From NCBI GenBank assembly GCA_019916065.1, contig CM034234.1, positions 14,552,520 through 14,616,519 on the forward strand: a stretch of DNA of 64,000 nucleotides, in the 5' to 3' direction. Source of the DNA: Vitellaria paradoxa. Lineage: Eukaryota > Streptophyta > Magnoliopsida > Ericales > Sapotaceae. Position 1 is the first letter of the stretch. Every line of letters starts with the position of its first letter. The translations under genes and the position numbers were made by a program. The notes beneath the pieces are model-generated. The model made no database searches and had not been told where the DNA came from. It worked only from the letters and a program-made list of their open reading frames with translations. This document shows positions 11,618-22,080 of this stretch, in pieces.

Positions 11618-14057
11618 GTTCAAAATTTTAAATATTTTCTTTATGAATGACAATATATTATGTTATTTCAAATTAAATATAAGAATAGTAAGTCAAAAAA
11701 ATGATAATTTTATAATTTTATTTAATGAAAAAAAATTAAAGTGGAGTATAGGAGGTTACTTGTAGAGTACAAATAAACTCAACCTTTTACTCTTTTGTTT
11801 TATTTTATATTTTTGATGGTTGAGAAATCTTCAAGAGCAATAAAAGAATAAATGCCACAACGCATTTTTGATGGTTGAGCAATAGAAGAATAAATGCCAC
11901 AACACATTTTTCATGGTTGAGAAATCTTCAAAAAAAAAAAAAATAGAAGAATAAATGTTTCAGGAACAATAGAAGAATAAATGCCAAAACACATTTTTGA
12001 TAATTGAGAAATCTGTAGGTTCAAAATTTTAAATATTTTCTTTATGAATGACAATATATTATGTTATTTCAAATTAAATATAAGAATAGTAAGTCAAAAA
12101 AATGATAATTTTATTTAATGAAAAAAAATTAAAGTGGAGTATAGGAGGTTACTTGTAGAGTGCAAATAAACTCAACCTTTTACTCTTTTGTTTTATTTTA
12201 TATTTTTGATGGTTGAGAAATCTTCAAGAGCAATAAAAGAATAAATGCCACAACGCATTTTTGATGGTTGAGCAATAGAAGAATAAATGCCACAACACAT
12301 TTTTTATGGTTGAGAAATCTTCAAAAAAAAATAAAAAAAAAAGAAGAATAAATGTTTCAGGAACAATAAAAGAATAAATGCCAAAACACATTTTTGATGG
12401 TTGAGAAATCTGCAGGTTCAAAATTTTAAATATTTTCTTTATGAATGACAATATATTATGTTATTTCAAATTAAATATAAGAATAGTAAGTCAAAAAAAT
12501 GATAATTTTATAATTTTATTTAATGAAAAAAATTAAAGTGGAGTATAGGAGGTTACTTGTAGAGTGCAAATAAACTCAACCTTTTACTCTTTTGTTTTAT
12601 TTTATATTTTTGATGGTTGAGAAATCTTCAAGAGCAATAAAAGAATAAATGCTACAACGCATTTTTGATGGTTGAGCGATAGAAGAATAAATGCCACAAC
12701 ACATTTTTTATGGTTGAGAAATCTTCCAAAAAAAAAAAAAAAAATAGAAGAATAAATGTTTCAAGAACAATAAAAGAATAAATGCCAAAACACATTTTTG
12801 ATGGTTGAGAAATCTGCAGGTTCAAAATTTTAAATATTTTCTTTATGAATGGCAATATATTATGTTATTTCAAATTAAATATAAGAATAGTAAGTCAAAA
12901 AAATGATAATTTTATAATTTTATTTAATGAAAGAAAATTAAAAAAAAATTAAAGTGGAGTATAGGAGGTTACTTGTAGAGTGCAAATAAACTCAACCTTT
13001 TACTCTTTTGTTTTATTTTATATTTTTGATGGTTGAGAAATCTTCAAGAGCAATAAAAGAATAAATGCCACAACGCATTTTTGATGGTTGAGCAATAGAA
13101 GAATAAATGCCACAACACATTTTTTATGGTTGAGAAATCTTCAAAAAAAAAAAAAAAAAATAGAAGAATAAATGTTTCAGGAACAATAAAAGAATAAATG
13201 CCAAAACACATTTTTGATGGTTGAGAAATCTGCAGGTTCAAAATTTTAAATATTTTCTTTATGAATGACAATATATTATGTTATTTCAAATTAAATATAA
13301 GAATAGTAAGTCAAAAAAATGATAATTTTATAATTTTATTTAATGAAAGAAAATTAAAAAAAAATTAAAGTGGAGTATAGGAGGTTACTTGTAGAGTGCA
13401 AATAAACTCAACCTTTTACTCTTTTGTTTTATTTTATATTTTTGATGGTTGAGAAATCTTCAAGAGCAATAAAAGAATAAATGCCACAACGCATTTTTGA
13501 TGGTTGAGCAATAGAAGAATAAATGCCACAACACATTTTTTATGGTTGAGAAATCTTCAAAAAAAAATAAAAAAAAAAAAATAAAAGAATAAATGTTTCA
13601 GGAACAATAGAAGAATAAATGCCAAAACATATTTTTGATGGTTGAGAAATCTGCAGGTTCAAAATTTTAAATATTTTCTTTATGAATGACAATATATTAT
13701 GTTATTTCAAATTAAATATAAGAATAGTAAGTCAAAAAAATGATAATTTTATAATTTTATTTAATGAAAAAAAATTAAAATGGACTATAGGAGGTTACTT
13801 GTAGAGTGCGAATAAACTCAACCTTTTACTCTTTTGTTTTATTTTATATTTTTGATGGTTGAGAAATCTTCAAGAGCAATGAAAGAATAAATGCCACAAC
13901 GCATTTTTGATGGTTGAGCAATAGAAGAATAAATGCCACAACACATTTTTTATGGTTGAGAAATCTTCAAAAAAAAAAATAAATAAATAAAAGAATAAAT
14001 GTTTCAGGAACAATAGAAGAATAAATGTCAAAACACATTTTTGATGGTTGAGAAATC
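11618..14057. repeat. Six-unit ~400 bp higher-order tandem array
   Basis: The landmark 'gttcaaaattttaaatat' starts at about 11618, 12019, 12415, 12819, 13235 and 13656, giving units of 396-421 bp. Inside each unit the phrase 'ttttt(g/t)atggttgag' occurs four times, followed each time by a variant of 'agaagaataaatgcca', so each unit contains a nested array of about 40-80 bp repeats. Copy 1 has a single unit with a single inner motif (6530-6770), which is the likely ancestral state. Length differences between units come largely from poly-A tracts. Minus-strand frames of about 75 residues recur in the units but are a by-product of the repeat. Confidence 0.92.
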
Positions 14058-14205
14058 TGTAGGAACAATAGAAGAATAAATGCCACAGCACTAACAAGCA
14101 AGGTATTGTGAAAGTACCAAGTAAAAAAAGCTAAAACCGATTAGAGATAGCAAGCAAAGAATAAACCCCAAAAGAAAGATTGATAAGGCTGAAACACAAA
14201 CCATG

Positions 14206-14325
14206 CATGTATATATATATATGTATAACCCACATTTAGACTTGGCCGAAATATAGCAAAGCGACAGAGCAGTTTCGACTAATTTCGTGTATTGATATTA
14301 TTCTCTGAAGTTCAATCGGGATTAG
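14206..14325 (+). promoter_or_regulatory. Putative NLR promoter and leader exon 1
   Basis: A TATA-rich stretch (about 14206-14226) is followed by 'aacccacatttagacttgg' and a donor at 14326 after 'cgggattag'. With leader exon 2 at 14577-14625 and an acceptor at 17166-17167 just before the NLR start codon, a three-exon leader is plausible. The distance from exon 2 to the start codon is 2.5 kb. Inference from splice signals only. Confidence 0.45.
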
Positions 14326-14576
14326 GTAAATATTAATTTCTACAATATATCTCATAAATTCTCCTTTTGCTATATGTTTGACAACTTCAGTTGTATGTTT
14401 GTTCATGCGCTATCATCATATGTTTTACCCAAAATGTTTTTCTTTCATAATTTTTTTGTTCTGTCACACAAAAAAAAAAAAAAAAAGAATTGAAAGCCTT
14501 CCTTTTTCTGTACCTTAGAAGAACATATGTGTATGCGTTTCATTTAAATTCCTAATTCTGCAATTCTATGTTGTAG

Positions 14577-14625
14577 GAGAATCTGCAAAAGGAGAGTTGA
14601 ATTGATCGAAGAGATATATATTGTG
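14577..14625 (+). other. Putative NLR leader exon 2
   Basis: 49 bp with a 'ttgtag' acceptor and a 'gtaaga' donor, conserved in segment copy 1. It could splice to the acceptor 'gagcag' ending at 17167, ten bases before the NLR ATG. Confidence 0.4.
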
Positions 14626-14744
14626 GTAAGATGCGCTAAACCATAATTGATTTGTACTTAACTAGAATCTCCTCTCATAATATATGAACCAATTAGGCAT
14701 GTTAAAAAAATATAATATAATTTAAATTTAAAATGAAATATTTA

Positions 14745-15539
14745 TGGGTTATTTGGTAATACTGTCGTTTTTCTGTTTACGCTTGTATGTTTATGTTTTC
14801 TGTTGTTATTTTTTTTTTCTGAAATGAAAACTAAAACTGCATTTAGAAATACAATTTTATTTACAATTATTAATTTTTTATTTTAATAAAATATTTAATT
14901 TTATTAGTTTTTTAAAAATTAATTGAATTTAATAAATATAGTTTATATTAATTTAATTTAATTATATTATTTATTAAAAATAATTGAACAAAATATAAAT
15001 ATTATATCATTTAATCTAGTAAATATAAAATATATTAATTATAATTTGATTACATTATTTACTAAAAATAATTTAATAAAATATATTTATATCAACTAAG
15101 TTATTTATTAAATTAAATTAATATATTTTATTTTGTTATTTATTAAAAATAATTTAATAATATATTTCTTATTAATTAAATTAACTAATTAAATTTAATT
15201 ATTTATTAGAAATAAATTAATAATAGTTATTACGTATTAATTTAATTTAATTATATTATTTGTTGAAAATAATTTTAGTTTAACAAAATATTTGAATAAA
15301 ATAATTTATTTTAATATGATGTAACAAATATGGATAAAGTATTACAATTGACAAAATATTTGAAATAGAAAAAATATAGTGAAAACACTTTTTTTCTGTT
15401 TACGTTTTTCTATTTAAGTTTTCATTTTTTTAGAAAAAAAAAATTAATAGATTTAACAAAAATATTTTTGTTACCAGTTTATAAAATTTTGAAAACATAA
15501 ACAGAAAAACGAAAAACAAAAACGTTATTAAACGAAGCC
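14745..15539. mobile_element. PIF/Harbinger-like non-autonomous element
   Basis: It is absent from the equivalent place in segment copy 1 (around 7425). The flanks carry a TTA duplication (14742-14744 and 15540-15542). The left end reads GGGTTATTTGGTAAT and the reverse complement of the right end reads GGCTTCGTTTAATAA. A second inverted block 'cgtttttctgttta' lies just inside both ends. TTA duplication plus GG(G/C)TT(c)GTTT ends fits PIF/Harbinger elements. The interior is about 80-90% AT with no transposase frame. Confidence 0.75.
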
Positions 15540-15885
15540 TTAGTTCATATGTTATTATTTGAAATTTGAAAAAAACGAAACCTTGAAAGGCTCCATAAAA
15601 TTTTACCAATCCATTATCAACAAATATTCCTTCTTCATTCTGTTTTTCTTCTTTTTTATTTTTTAATTATATTATTGAAGTGATCAATCTATTTATTTTG
15701 AGCTCTCCCCTTTGTTGTCGTCTCAACAATTAAGCAGGTCACTTGGCTAGTTGATAAACTCTTAATTTTAGAAGCATTGTTCGTGACCCATGATATGTGA
15801 CACAATACTATTTGGAAATGCAGCATATAAATTTTAAAAAAAATAAATAAAAAGGTTACGATAAGGCACGGTAAGAACAAATAAA

Positions 15886-17167
15886 AAAAGTGATGATAAT
15901 ACCAGAGTAAAATTTGTTAATATCAGAACACATTTAATACAATTTTTATATATTAACAGTTTTACTCTTATTTAATTATATGAGACATTAAATGTGATAT
16001 TTATTATCTGTTAAATAAACCAACTTTTTAGTTATTATTTATTTTTATCTCTCCATTTTCTCACAAAATTAGATCTTATTATTATATTTTTTTAAAAATA
16101 TTAATATGTTAATAGTAATGAAAATGCAAATGGCATGCGTAATTTGAATAATTAGTTTTAAAAGTTAAATTTTATAGATTTATTTTTTGGTCATAACATT
16201 TGCTTTAATAATAAATACTTGCCGATTTAGTAATTAAGAGTGATCGGAGAATTAATTTTCAAATTTAAATTTTTTTATATTTATCTTTTAGTCTCGAAAA
16301 TTTGATATAACAGATTTTATTATTTAATTTACTAATTAAACAAAAATGAGTAGTTTAGATAATTAGTTCTAAAATTAAATTGTATATATTTATTTTTTAC
16401 TCATAAAAAATAATTTAATAAAAAATTTTACAAAATAATGCAGCATTAATTTAAATAATTAGTTATTAAAATTGAGTTTTATATTTTTTTAGTTAGGAAA
16501 TCAATGTAATAATAAGTTTTACTAATTAATTTTAAAATTTATATTTTATATATTTCTATTTTAATCATGAAAATTGTTTTAATAAAAAAATTTCTTATTA
16601 GCGGAAACATTAATTTGAATGATTAATTTTAGAAATCAAATTTTATATATTTATTTGATTTACTAATAAATTTTTCTAATTGATTAAGGGAAATATGAAT
16701 AGTCAGAATAATTAATTTTAAAATTTATTTGTCAATAAAAAGATATTATACAATTCTGTGGGTCAACATTAGTAAAAAAAACTCCAGTACAATAGCTTAG
16801 ACTTCAGGGCCAAAACAATATTTTCTATAACAAAATCAGTACTTATGAAAATTGGAAATCTTTTTCCTTTCAGTTATACATACAAAGGATTTAGAGAGTT
16901 TCTTACACTAACAGATGATATTTGGAATTTCACCAATGGTTATTAAGTGTATTATAACAGAATCCTGCGTGAGGGAACCTCACAGAACACAACTTGAATC
17001 CAAGGTGTGCACAAAACTAGACGTAGAAAAACTGTGGTGATTAAGGCGGTCCCTGAGTTCTAAAGCTGTTATAATAATTACCTGTAATCAATAGTCCTTC
17101 TCGATGTGAAGGTAAAGAATTGAATCTATGCATTCTAATTGTCCGCAATGTACTTTTTTTGGAGCAG
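15886..17167. repeat. AT-rich spacer with degenerate repeats upstream of NLR
   Basis: From about 16130 to 16740 a block of the type 'aataattagttttaaaa...ttaaattttatatatttatttttt...catgaaaat' recurs five or six times with a spacing near 100-150 bp and strong divergence. 16750-17167 is less AT-rich and may be NLR leader intron; it ends in a T-rich tract and the acceptor 'gagcag'. Confidence 0.5.
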
Positions 17168-17177
17168 GACATAAACA

Positions 17178-20018
17178 ATGGCAGAGAGTGTAGTGAGCTC
17201 TGTTACACAGAATTTGGCATCATTATTAGTCAATGAAACAGATTTGCTGAGGAACATTCACAAAGAAGTCGCTAGTATCAAGGCTGAATTGGAGATTATA
17301 AAAGCTTTCTTGAAAGATGCAGACTTAAGGGCAGAAAGTACCGAAGACGAAAGCGCCAAGACTTGGGTAAAACAAGACAGAGAAGTGGCTTATGAAATTG
17401 AGGATGTCATCGATGAATACATAATTCACTTGGCAGAACAAGGCCAGCGGCGTGGCTTCATCAATTTCCTCCACCAGCTCGCTCAGTCAATCACAAAACT
17501 TAAACGAAGACATAAGCTTGCATCTCAGATCAGAAAGATCAAACAATCCATACAAGAGATGAAGGACAGAGCTGTTAGATACGGTTTTAACGAATCCAAG
17601 CAAGGTTCAAGTTTGGGCATGGAAGACCAAACGTGGGATGATCCTCGCATAGGTTCCCCTTTCCTTGAGGAAGACAAAGTCATCGGCATTGAAACACACA
17701 AAAAAGAACTCATAAGCAAACTTATTGAAGGAGAAGAACTGGAACAAGTGGTGGTTTCAATTGTTGGCATGGCTGGAGTTGGCAAGACCACTCTTGCTGG
17801 GCAGCTTTACAACAACAAGATAGTGGCTGCACACTTCAATTGTTGTGCGTGGGTTCCTGTCTCTAAGTCATACAAGATTGAGGAACTCCTTAAAACTATG
17901 ATAAAACAGTTACACCTTTCAAGAGAGGAGCCTGTACCTCAAAGACTTGATGAGATGGACCAGATTTCACTCATTCGCGAGTTAAAAGAATATTTACATG
18001 AAAAGAGATGCATGGTTGTTTTTGACGATGTATGGACAACAGGTTTTTGGGAATGGATTAAAAATTCTTTGCCCAAAAATGGTAAAGGTAGCAGGGTAAT
18101 TATCACCACACGAAGTAAAGAGGTAGCAGATTTTTGCAGAAAATCTTTGTCAGATCATGTCCATGAACTTCAGCCTCTATCCGAAGAAAAGGCTTGGAAA
18201 CTTTTCTGCAGTAAAGCCTTCCAATGGGTCCTTGGAAGTCGTTGTCCCACCGAGTTGGAGAATGCATCTCGTCAAATTGTTAGAAAATGTGAAGGATTGC
18301 CGCTTGCAATTGTGGCAATAGGTGGTCTTTTGTCAACCAAAAGTAGAAGAGTGCGTGACTGGGAAAATTTCTATGAAACCTTGGGTTCCCAGTTAGAAAG
18401 GAATCCCAATCTTTCAAGCATCAAAAAAATTGTGTTGCTCAGTTACCAAGATTTACCTTACTATCTCAAATCATGTTTCTTGTACTTTAGCATAATACCT
18501 GAGGATTACTCCATCAGTCGTGGAAGATTAATCAGGCTGTGGATTGCTGAAGGCTTTATTGAAGATCATGAAGGTCAAATATTGGAAGAAGTTGCAGAAG
18601 AATACTTGAGAGAGCTTATACGTAGAAATTTGGTTCAAATGTCAAAAAGAAAATATGATGGAAGAGTTGCAGCATGCCGGATCCATGACGTAGTGCGTGA
18701 GATCATCGTCGCAAAGTCAAAGGAGTTGAGTTTCTGTCGTGTTGCAGAAGAGAATTTAAGTTCGAATGATCAAACTCGCCGGCTATCAATGCACAAGCAC
18801 TGCTGCAATGTGGAAGGACTTAGGAAATTCCAAATTCGATCTCTTTTTCTTTTCTCAGTGGGAGAGCTGCGGGAGAAGCCTTCATTTGGTGCACTAGTGG
18901 CAAACTTGAAGCTTTTGAAAGTAGCAGATCTACAAGATGCTCCTTTGGATGAACTCGATGAAGAAGTGGGGAATCTAATTCATTTGCGATACCTAAGTGT
19001 GAGAAGGACAAAAGTGAAGGTAATTCCCAAGTCAATAGGAAAGTTACACAATCTACAGACTTTGGATTTGAAACATTGTTTCGTGTCTGAGCTACCAGTT
19101 GAGATCAACATGCTTACCAAGTTGCGGCAGCTTCTGGTCTATAGGAATAATCTTGAAACTGATGGCATAGATAGTCTTTGTGGAGTGAAGGTACATAGAG
19201 GGATAGGGCGCTTGACAGAGTTACAGAAGCTGTGCGTTGTGGAGGTAATTGATGATGGGCTAATTAAAGAGCTTGAGAATTTAAGGCAGTTGAAGAAGAT
19301 AGGGATTACAAAATTAAAAAGAGAGAATGGAAGGGCATTCTGCAGTGCCATTGAGAAAATGAAACACCTTCAATACATTGGGGTATGGGCCATAAGTGAA
19401 GATGAGGTTCTGGATTTACATTCTATTTCTTCTCCTCCCGGATCTCTTCAAGTTCTTAGCTTCGCTGGTCGTTTAGAGTATTTTCCCGATTGGATCTCCA
19501 AACTTAGAAATCTAGCCTCAGTACATCTGTATTGGTCAGATTTGGCCGATGATCCGCTAAAAGCCATTCAAGCCTTGCCTAATTTATTACAGCTTCGTCT
19601 CGAGGGGGCATATAAAGGTGAGCAATTGTATTTCGAGGTTGGAGGGTTTCAGAAACTACAGAGACTATGGCTTCTAAATTTGAAGAATTTGAATTCAGTG
19701 GTGATAAAGGAAGGTGCGTTGCCTCTACTTGAAAAGCTACATATTGGGCCCAGCCCACAACTAAAGGAGGTTCCCAGCGGCATCCGCCACCTCACAAGAC
19801 TTGCAGATCTTAGATTTTGTGATATGCCTAGAGAGTTCTTACGCAGAATGCAACCAAACAAAGGCCCAGACTATTGGATTGTTCGGCATATTCCAATTGT
19901 CCAACTTTGGTTCAAGTCTAGAGGGTGGTATTATAATTCCTATGATCTTAGGGAATTCTCATATGAAACTGAAGAAAGCCAAATGATAACTGACGATCAA
20001 AACCAACGTCAGAGTTGA
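17178..20018 (+). CDS. CC-NBS-LRR disease-resistance protein (RPM1-type)
   Basis: A 946-residue intracellular immune receptor of the coiled-coil NLR class, encoded without an intron in the coding part. Order of domains: Rx-type coiled coil (about 1-140) with the EDVID motif at 75-79; NB-ARC with P-loop GMAGVGKTT (197-205), kinase-2 MVVFDDVW (279-286), RNBS-B GSRVIITTR (304-312), GLPLA (373-377), RNBS-D CFLYFSIIPEDYSI (433-446) and the MHD position as IHD (502-504); then leucine-rich repeats from about 560 to 890. The length is normal for the RPM1 family (about 900-950). The ATG at 17178 is followed by the usual MAE start. All nucleotide-binding motifs look intact, so the protein is probably functional; the recognised pathogen effector cannot be told. 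RPM1-like receptors often act at the plasma membrane with RIN4, which is family knowledge, not visible here. Confidence 0.96.
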   Translation: MAESVVSSVTQNLASLLVNETDLLRNIHKEVASIKAELEIIKAFLKDADLRAESTEDESAKTWVKQDREVAYEIEDVIDEYIIHLAEQGQRRGFINFLHQLAQSITKLKRRHKLASQIRKIKQSIQEMKDRAVRYGFNESKQGSSLGMEDQTWDDPRIGSPFLEEDKVIGIETHKKELISKLIEGEELEQVVVSIVGMAGVGKTTLAGQLYNNKIVAAHFNCCAWVPVSKSYKIEELLKTMIKQLHLSREEPVPQRLDEMDQISLIRELKEYLHEKRCMVVFDDVWTTGFWEWIKNSLPKNGKGSRVIITTRSKEVADFCRKSLSDHVHELQPLSEEKAWKLFCSKAFQWVLGSRCPTELENASRQIVRKCEGLPLAIVAIGGLLSTKSRRVRDWENFYETLGSQLERNPNLSSIKKIVLLSYQDLPYYLKSCFLYFSIIPEDYSISRGRLIRLWIAEGFIEDHEGQILEEVAEEYLRELIRRNLVQMSKRKYDGRVAACRIHDVVREIIVAKSKELSFCRVAEENLSSNDQTRRLSMHKHCCNVEGLRKFQIRSLFLFSVGELREKPSFGALVANLKLLKVADLQDAPLDELDEEVGNLIHLRYLSVRRTKVKVIPKSIGKLHNLQTLDLKHCFVSELPVEINMLTKLRQLLVYRNNLETDGIDSLCGVKVHRGIGRLTELQKLCVVEVIDDGLIKELENLRQLKKIGITKLKRENGRAFCSAIEKMKHLQYIGVWAISEDEVLDLHSISSPPGSLQVLSFAGRLEYFPDWISKLRNLASVHLYWSDLADDPLKAIQALPNLLQLRLEGAYKGEQLYFEVGGFQKLQRLWLLNLKNLNSVVIKEGALPLLEKLHIGPSPQLKEVPSGIRHLTRLADLRFCDMPREFLRRMQPNKGPDYWIVRHIPIVQLWFKSRGWYYNSYDLREFSYETEESQMITDDQNQRQS

Positions 20019-21470
20019 AGGTCTAAAGCATCCCCAGAAATTCAATTCTATTCAAGGTATATTCCATCGAATCCCAAGTTTAAATTTATTTGTTGCATTA
20101 CTTCCCTCCTTGGAAACAAGTACTTTGGTTGTTTTACAAATAAATTAACTTTCAAGTTGCTTAATTGCTCAGATATTCCTTTATAGTTTATAGATATACA
20201 TAAGAGCTAAACATAACTTTACAACTTCTATTTTGATTTAGGACAATAAAATTCATGCCTTTGATTTGAAATTCGAAGCCATATATCTTTGCGTTGGGTG
20301 GATACTTTGACCCATGCGGCCGACAATTTCAATTTCAAAACATGAGATTTGCTGATGGAAACACTTGAATTCTTTGAATATATTTTATAGAAAATAAAAA
20401 CAATGGAGGTTATCTAAATTGTTGATTGCATAGTAGAAGTCAGTTCTATTTATTTATTTATTATTTTTTAGATAAATTACATGTAATATTATTTTATACA
20501 TATCCTTAATATCGGTACTTTAAGTTATCAAAATTTGTCTCTTATACTGGTCAAATCATCTAGTTTTGTCCCTTATATTAAATTTATTGATAGAAAATGT
20601 CACATGTACATTATGTACGATTGACATGTGACTCTTTCGTAAAATTTTGTTAATCAGTTACTGAAATAAAATACATGAATATTAAGTGTAATTTATCATT
20701 TTTTTCCCTTCTCGTATTATCCAATTATATGTTGTAAGTCCTTATGTTTTGCGTATTATTTTATTTCAGGTCTTATTGTCATGATACATACAATTAAATG
20801 GATATCAAGTGCAAAATATACAAGATGTTTTTCTTCCGATCAGCATTGTGTTCTATTCCTACCAAGGAAATAAACAAAAAATATATATATATATATATAT
20901 ATTCTCACTTCTAACAATAATATGCTACTTACCAAATATGAATTTTCACAAGGACATTTTATGCTTATCTTGAAAGAATTTTTTCGCAATTGGAACCTTT
21001 GTTATGAATTGCTATATCAGAACTTTTGTTAGAATATATTAGCCCTGGCAGTACAAACTATCTTATTCATCACTAAGTTCTATCTTTGCTTCATTTGGTC
21101 ATTATGTTACAGATTAGTGGCAGATTTGAGAAGAAAGGTTCCTACATGAAAGGTAACTGATTTTCTTCTATTGAATGCAATTGCTTTTAGTTTGCTGTGC
21201 TGCATGCAAATATGATTCTATTTTTCAAATTATTGTCATTGAAGTGTTGTATAATTTTCTGCATATCTTATGGTTCTGTTAGGTCTGGAGATCATGTCTG
21301 TGGAGTGTTCTTTTGGTCGGGGAACGAGCTTCTAAAAGTTGCATGTAGAAATTTGCTTGGATTGAAATTGTTGTATGTAAGTGGCTTGTAAAAATTGTAT
21401 CTAATGTTTGAAGATACACAAATATTGTATGTAATTTTACAATATAATTTTAGGGTGTGTGAAGTTTTAT
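20019..21470 (+). other. Putative NLR 3'UTR with two introns
   Basis: After the stop, 'ttcaag' is followed by GT at 20057. A 40 bp block, 21113-21152, has an AG acceptor and a 'gtaact' donor, and another AG at 21281-21282 precedes a less AT-rich block to about 21400. This fits a 3'UTR split by introns of about 1.06 kb and 0.13 kb, as seen in some plant NLR genes. The short frame at 21197-21391 is not otherwise supported. Confidence 0.35.
20471..20697. mobile_element. Short MITE-like element
   Basis: The ends are inverted: GATAAATTACA at 20471 and TGTAATTTATC ending at 20697. The element is 227 bp, has no coding content and carries 'gtc(c/t)ctta' words typical of a dispersed plant repeat family that starts 'gataaattac'. 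A 7 bp ATTTTTT flanks both sides within one base, but in such T-rich DNA this is weak support for a target duplication. Confidence 0.5.
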
Positions 21471-21619
21471 TTTGGATGATGTTAATGGTGGATGTTTTTT
21501 TATTTATTGGTCAATTTATGTAGGTGTGGTGAATCACTTGTATCCATCGTCACAGGTAAACAAATAATGTGCAGCAAAACAAAATCAAGAAACCGAAAAA
21601 TAAAAAAAAAATTATTTTT

Positions 21620-22077
21620 TTGTAATAATTGCCGATCAATTGATTAGGAAAGGGAGAAAAGGCATGAGCTTTGCTGACCAATTGGAGGGAGAAAGTAAGA
21701 ATAATCTAATAAATAGTAAACTGGCAACTCCTTTGCGCCACTCAACAATCGGGGAAGCCTTAGATTTTTTCCGACCCAATGGCCGCCGAAGTTTTTTCTT
21801 TTTTTGGGGTGGTAGCTGGAGGCGTAATAATGGTCACCAACTGGACATTGAATCAATAACCTTTGCCGATTGACCAACTGGTCGTTGAAGAGTCAACCTT
21901 TGCCAACCAGTAGTTGGTCGCTAAAAGGTTTTGATTTACTAACCAACAGTCTGTCGGTCGCGGATTGCTTCCCTGACCAAATGCCGAATAAAATGGGTTG
22001 GTCTCTGACTGTTTTTCCCACTAAAATTTAACTTTCGTCAACCAAATTTTTAGTCGCTAAAAACATGCCTCGTAGTG
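21620..22077. mobile_element. CACTA transposon end fragment
   Basis: The right boundary, read on the minus strand from 22077, begins CACTACGAGGCATG, the CACTA-type terminus, followed inward by repeated boxes 'gcgactaaaa', 'ttggttgac', 'ccaactactgg', 'accaactgg' in both orientations, as in CACTA subterminal regions. The next plus-strand bases are ATA, which could be the 3 bp target duplication. The opposite terminus was not found upstream, so the element is truncated or its left end is diverged. No transposase is present. Confidence 0.65.
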
Positions 22078-22080
22078 ATA

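Larger units (their letters stand above)
11035..15885. repeat. Segmental duplication, copy 2
   Basis: Counterpart of 4835-7760. It lacks the TRIM (the empty site is at about 11354-11362) and carries two large additions: the tandem array at 11618-14057 and the element at 14745-15539. Beyond about 15885 the two copies no longer match. Confidence 0.85.

Noticed and set aside
11810..14057. CRISPR-like regular repeats
   Set aside because: The inner motifs are degenerate, spacers are repeats themselves, and the genome is a plant nuclear one.
12224..14097. Recurring minus-strand frames of about 67-75 residues with near-identical sequence
   Set aside because: They follow the unit length of the tandem array, are rich in Phe/Leu/Lys from AT-rich DNA, vary in length with poly-A tracts, and have no equivalent domain. 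They are a by-product of the repeat.
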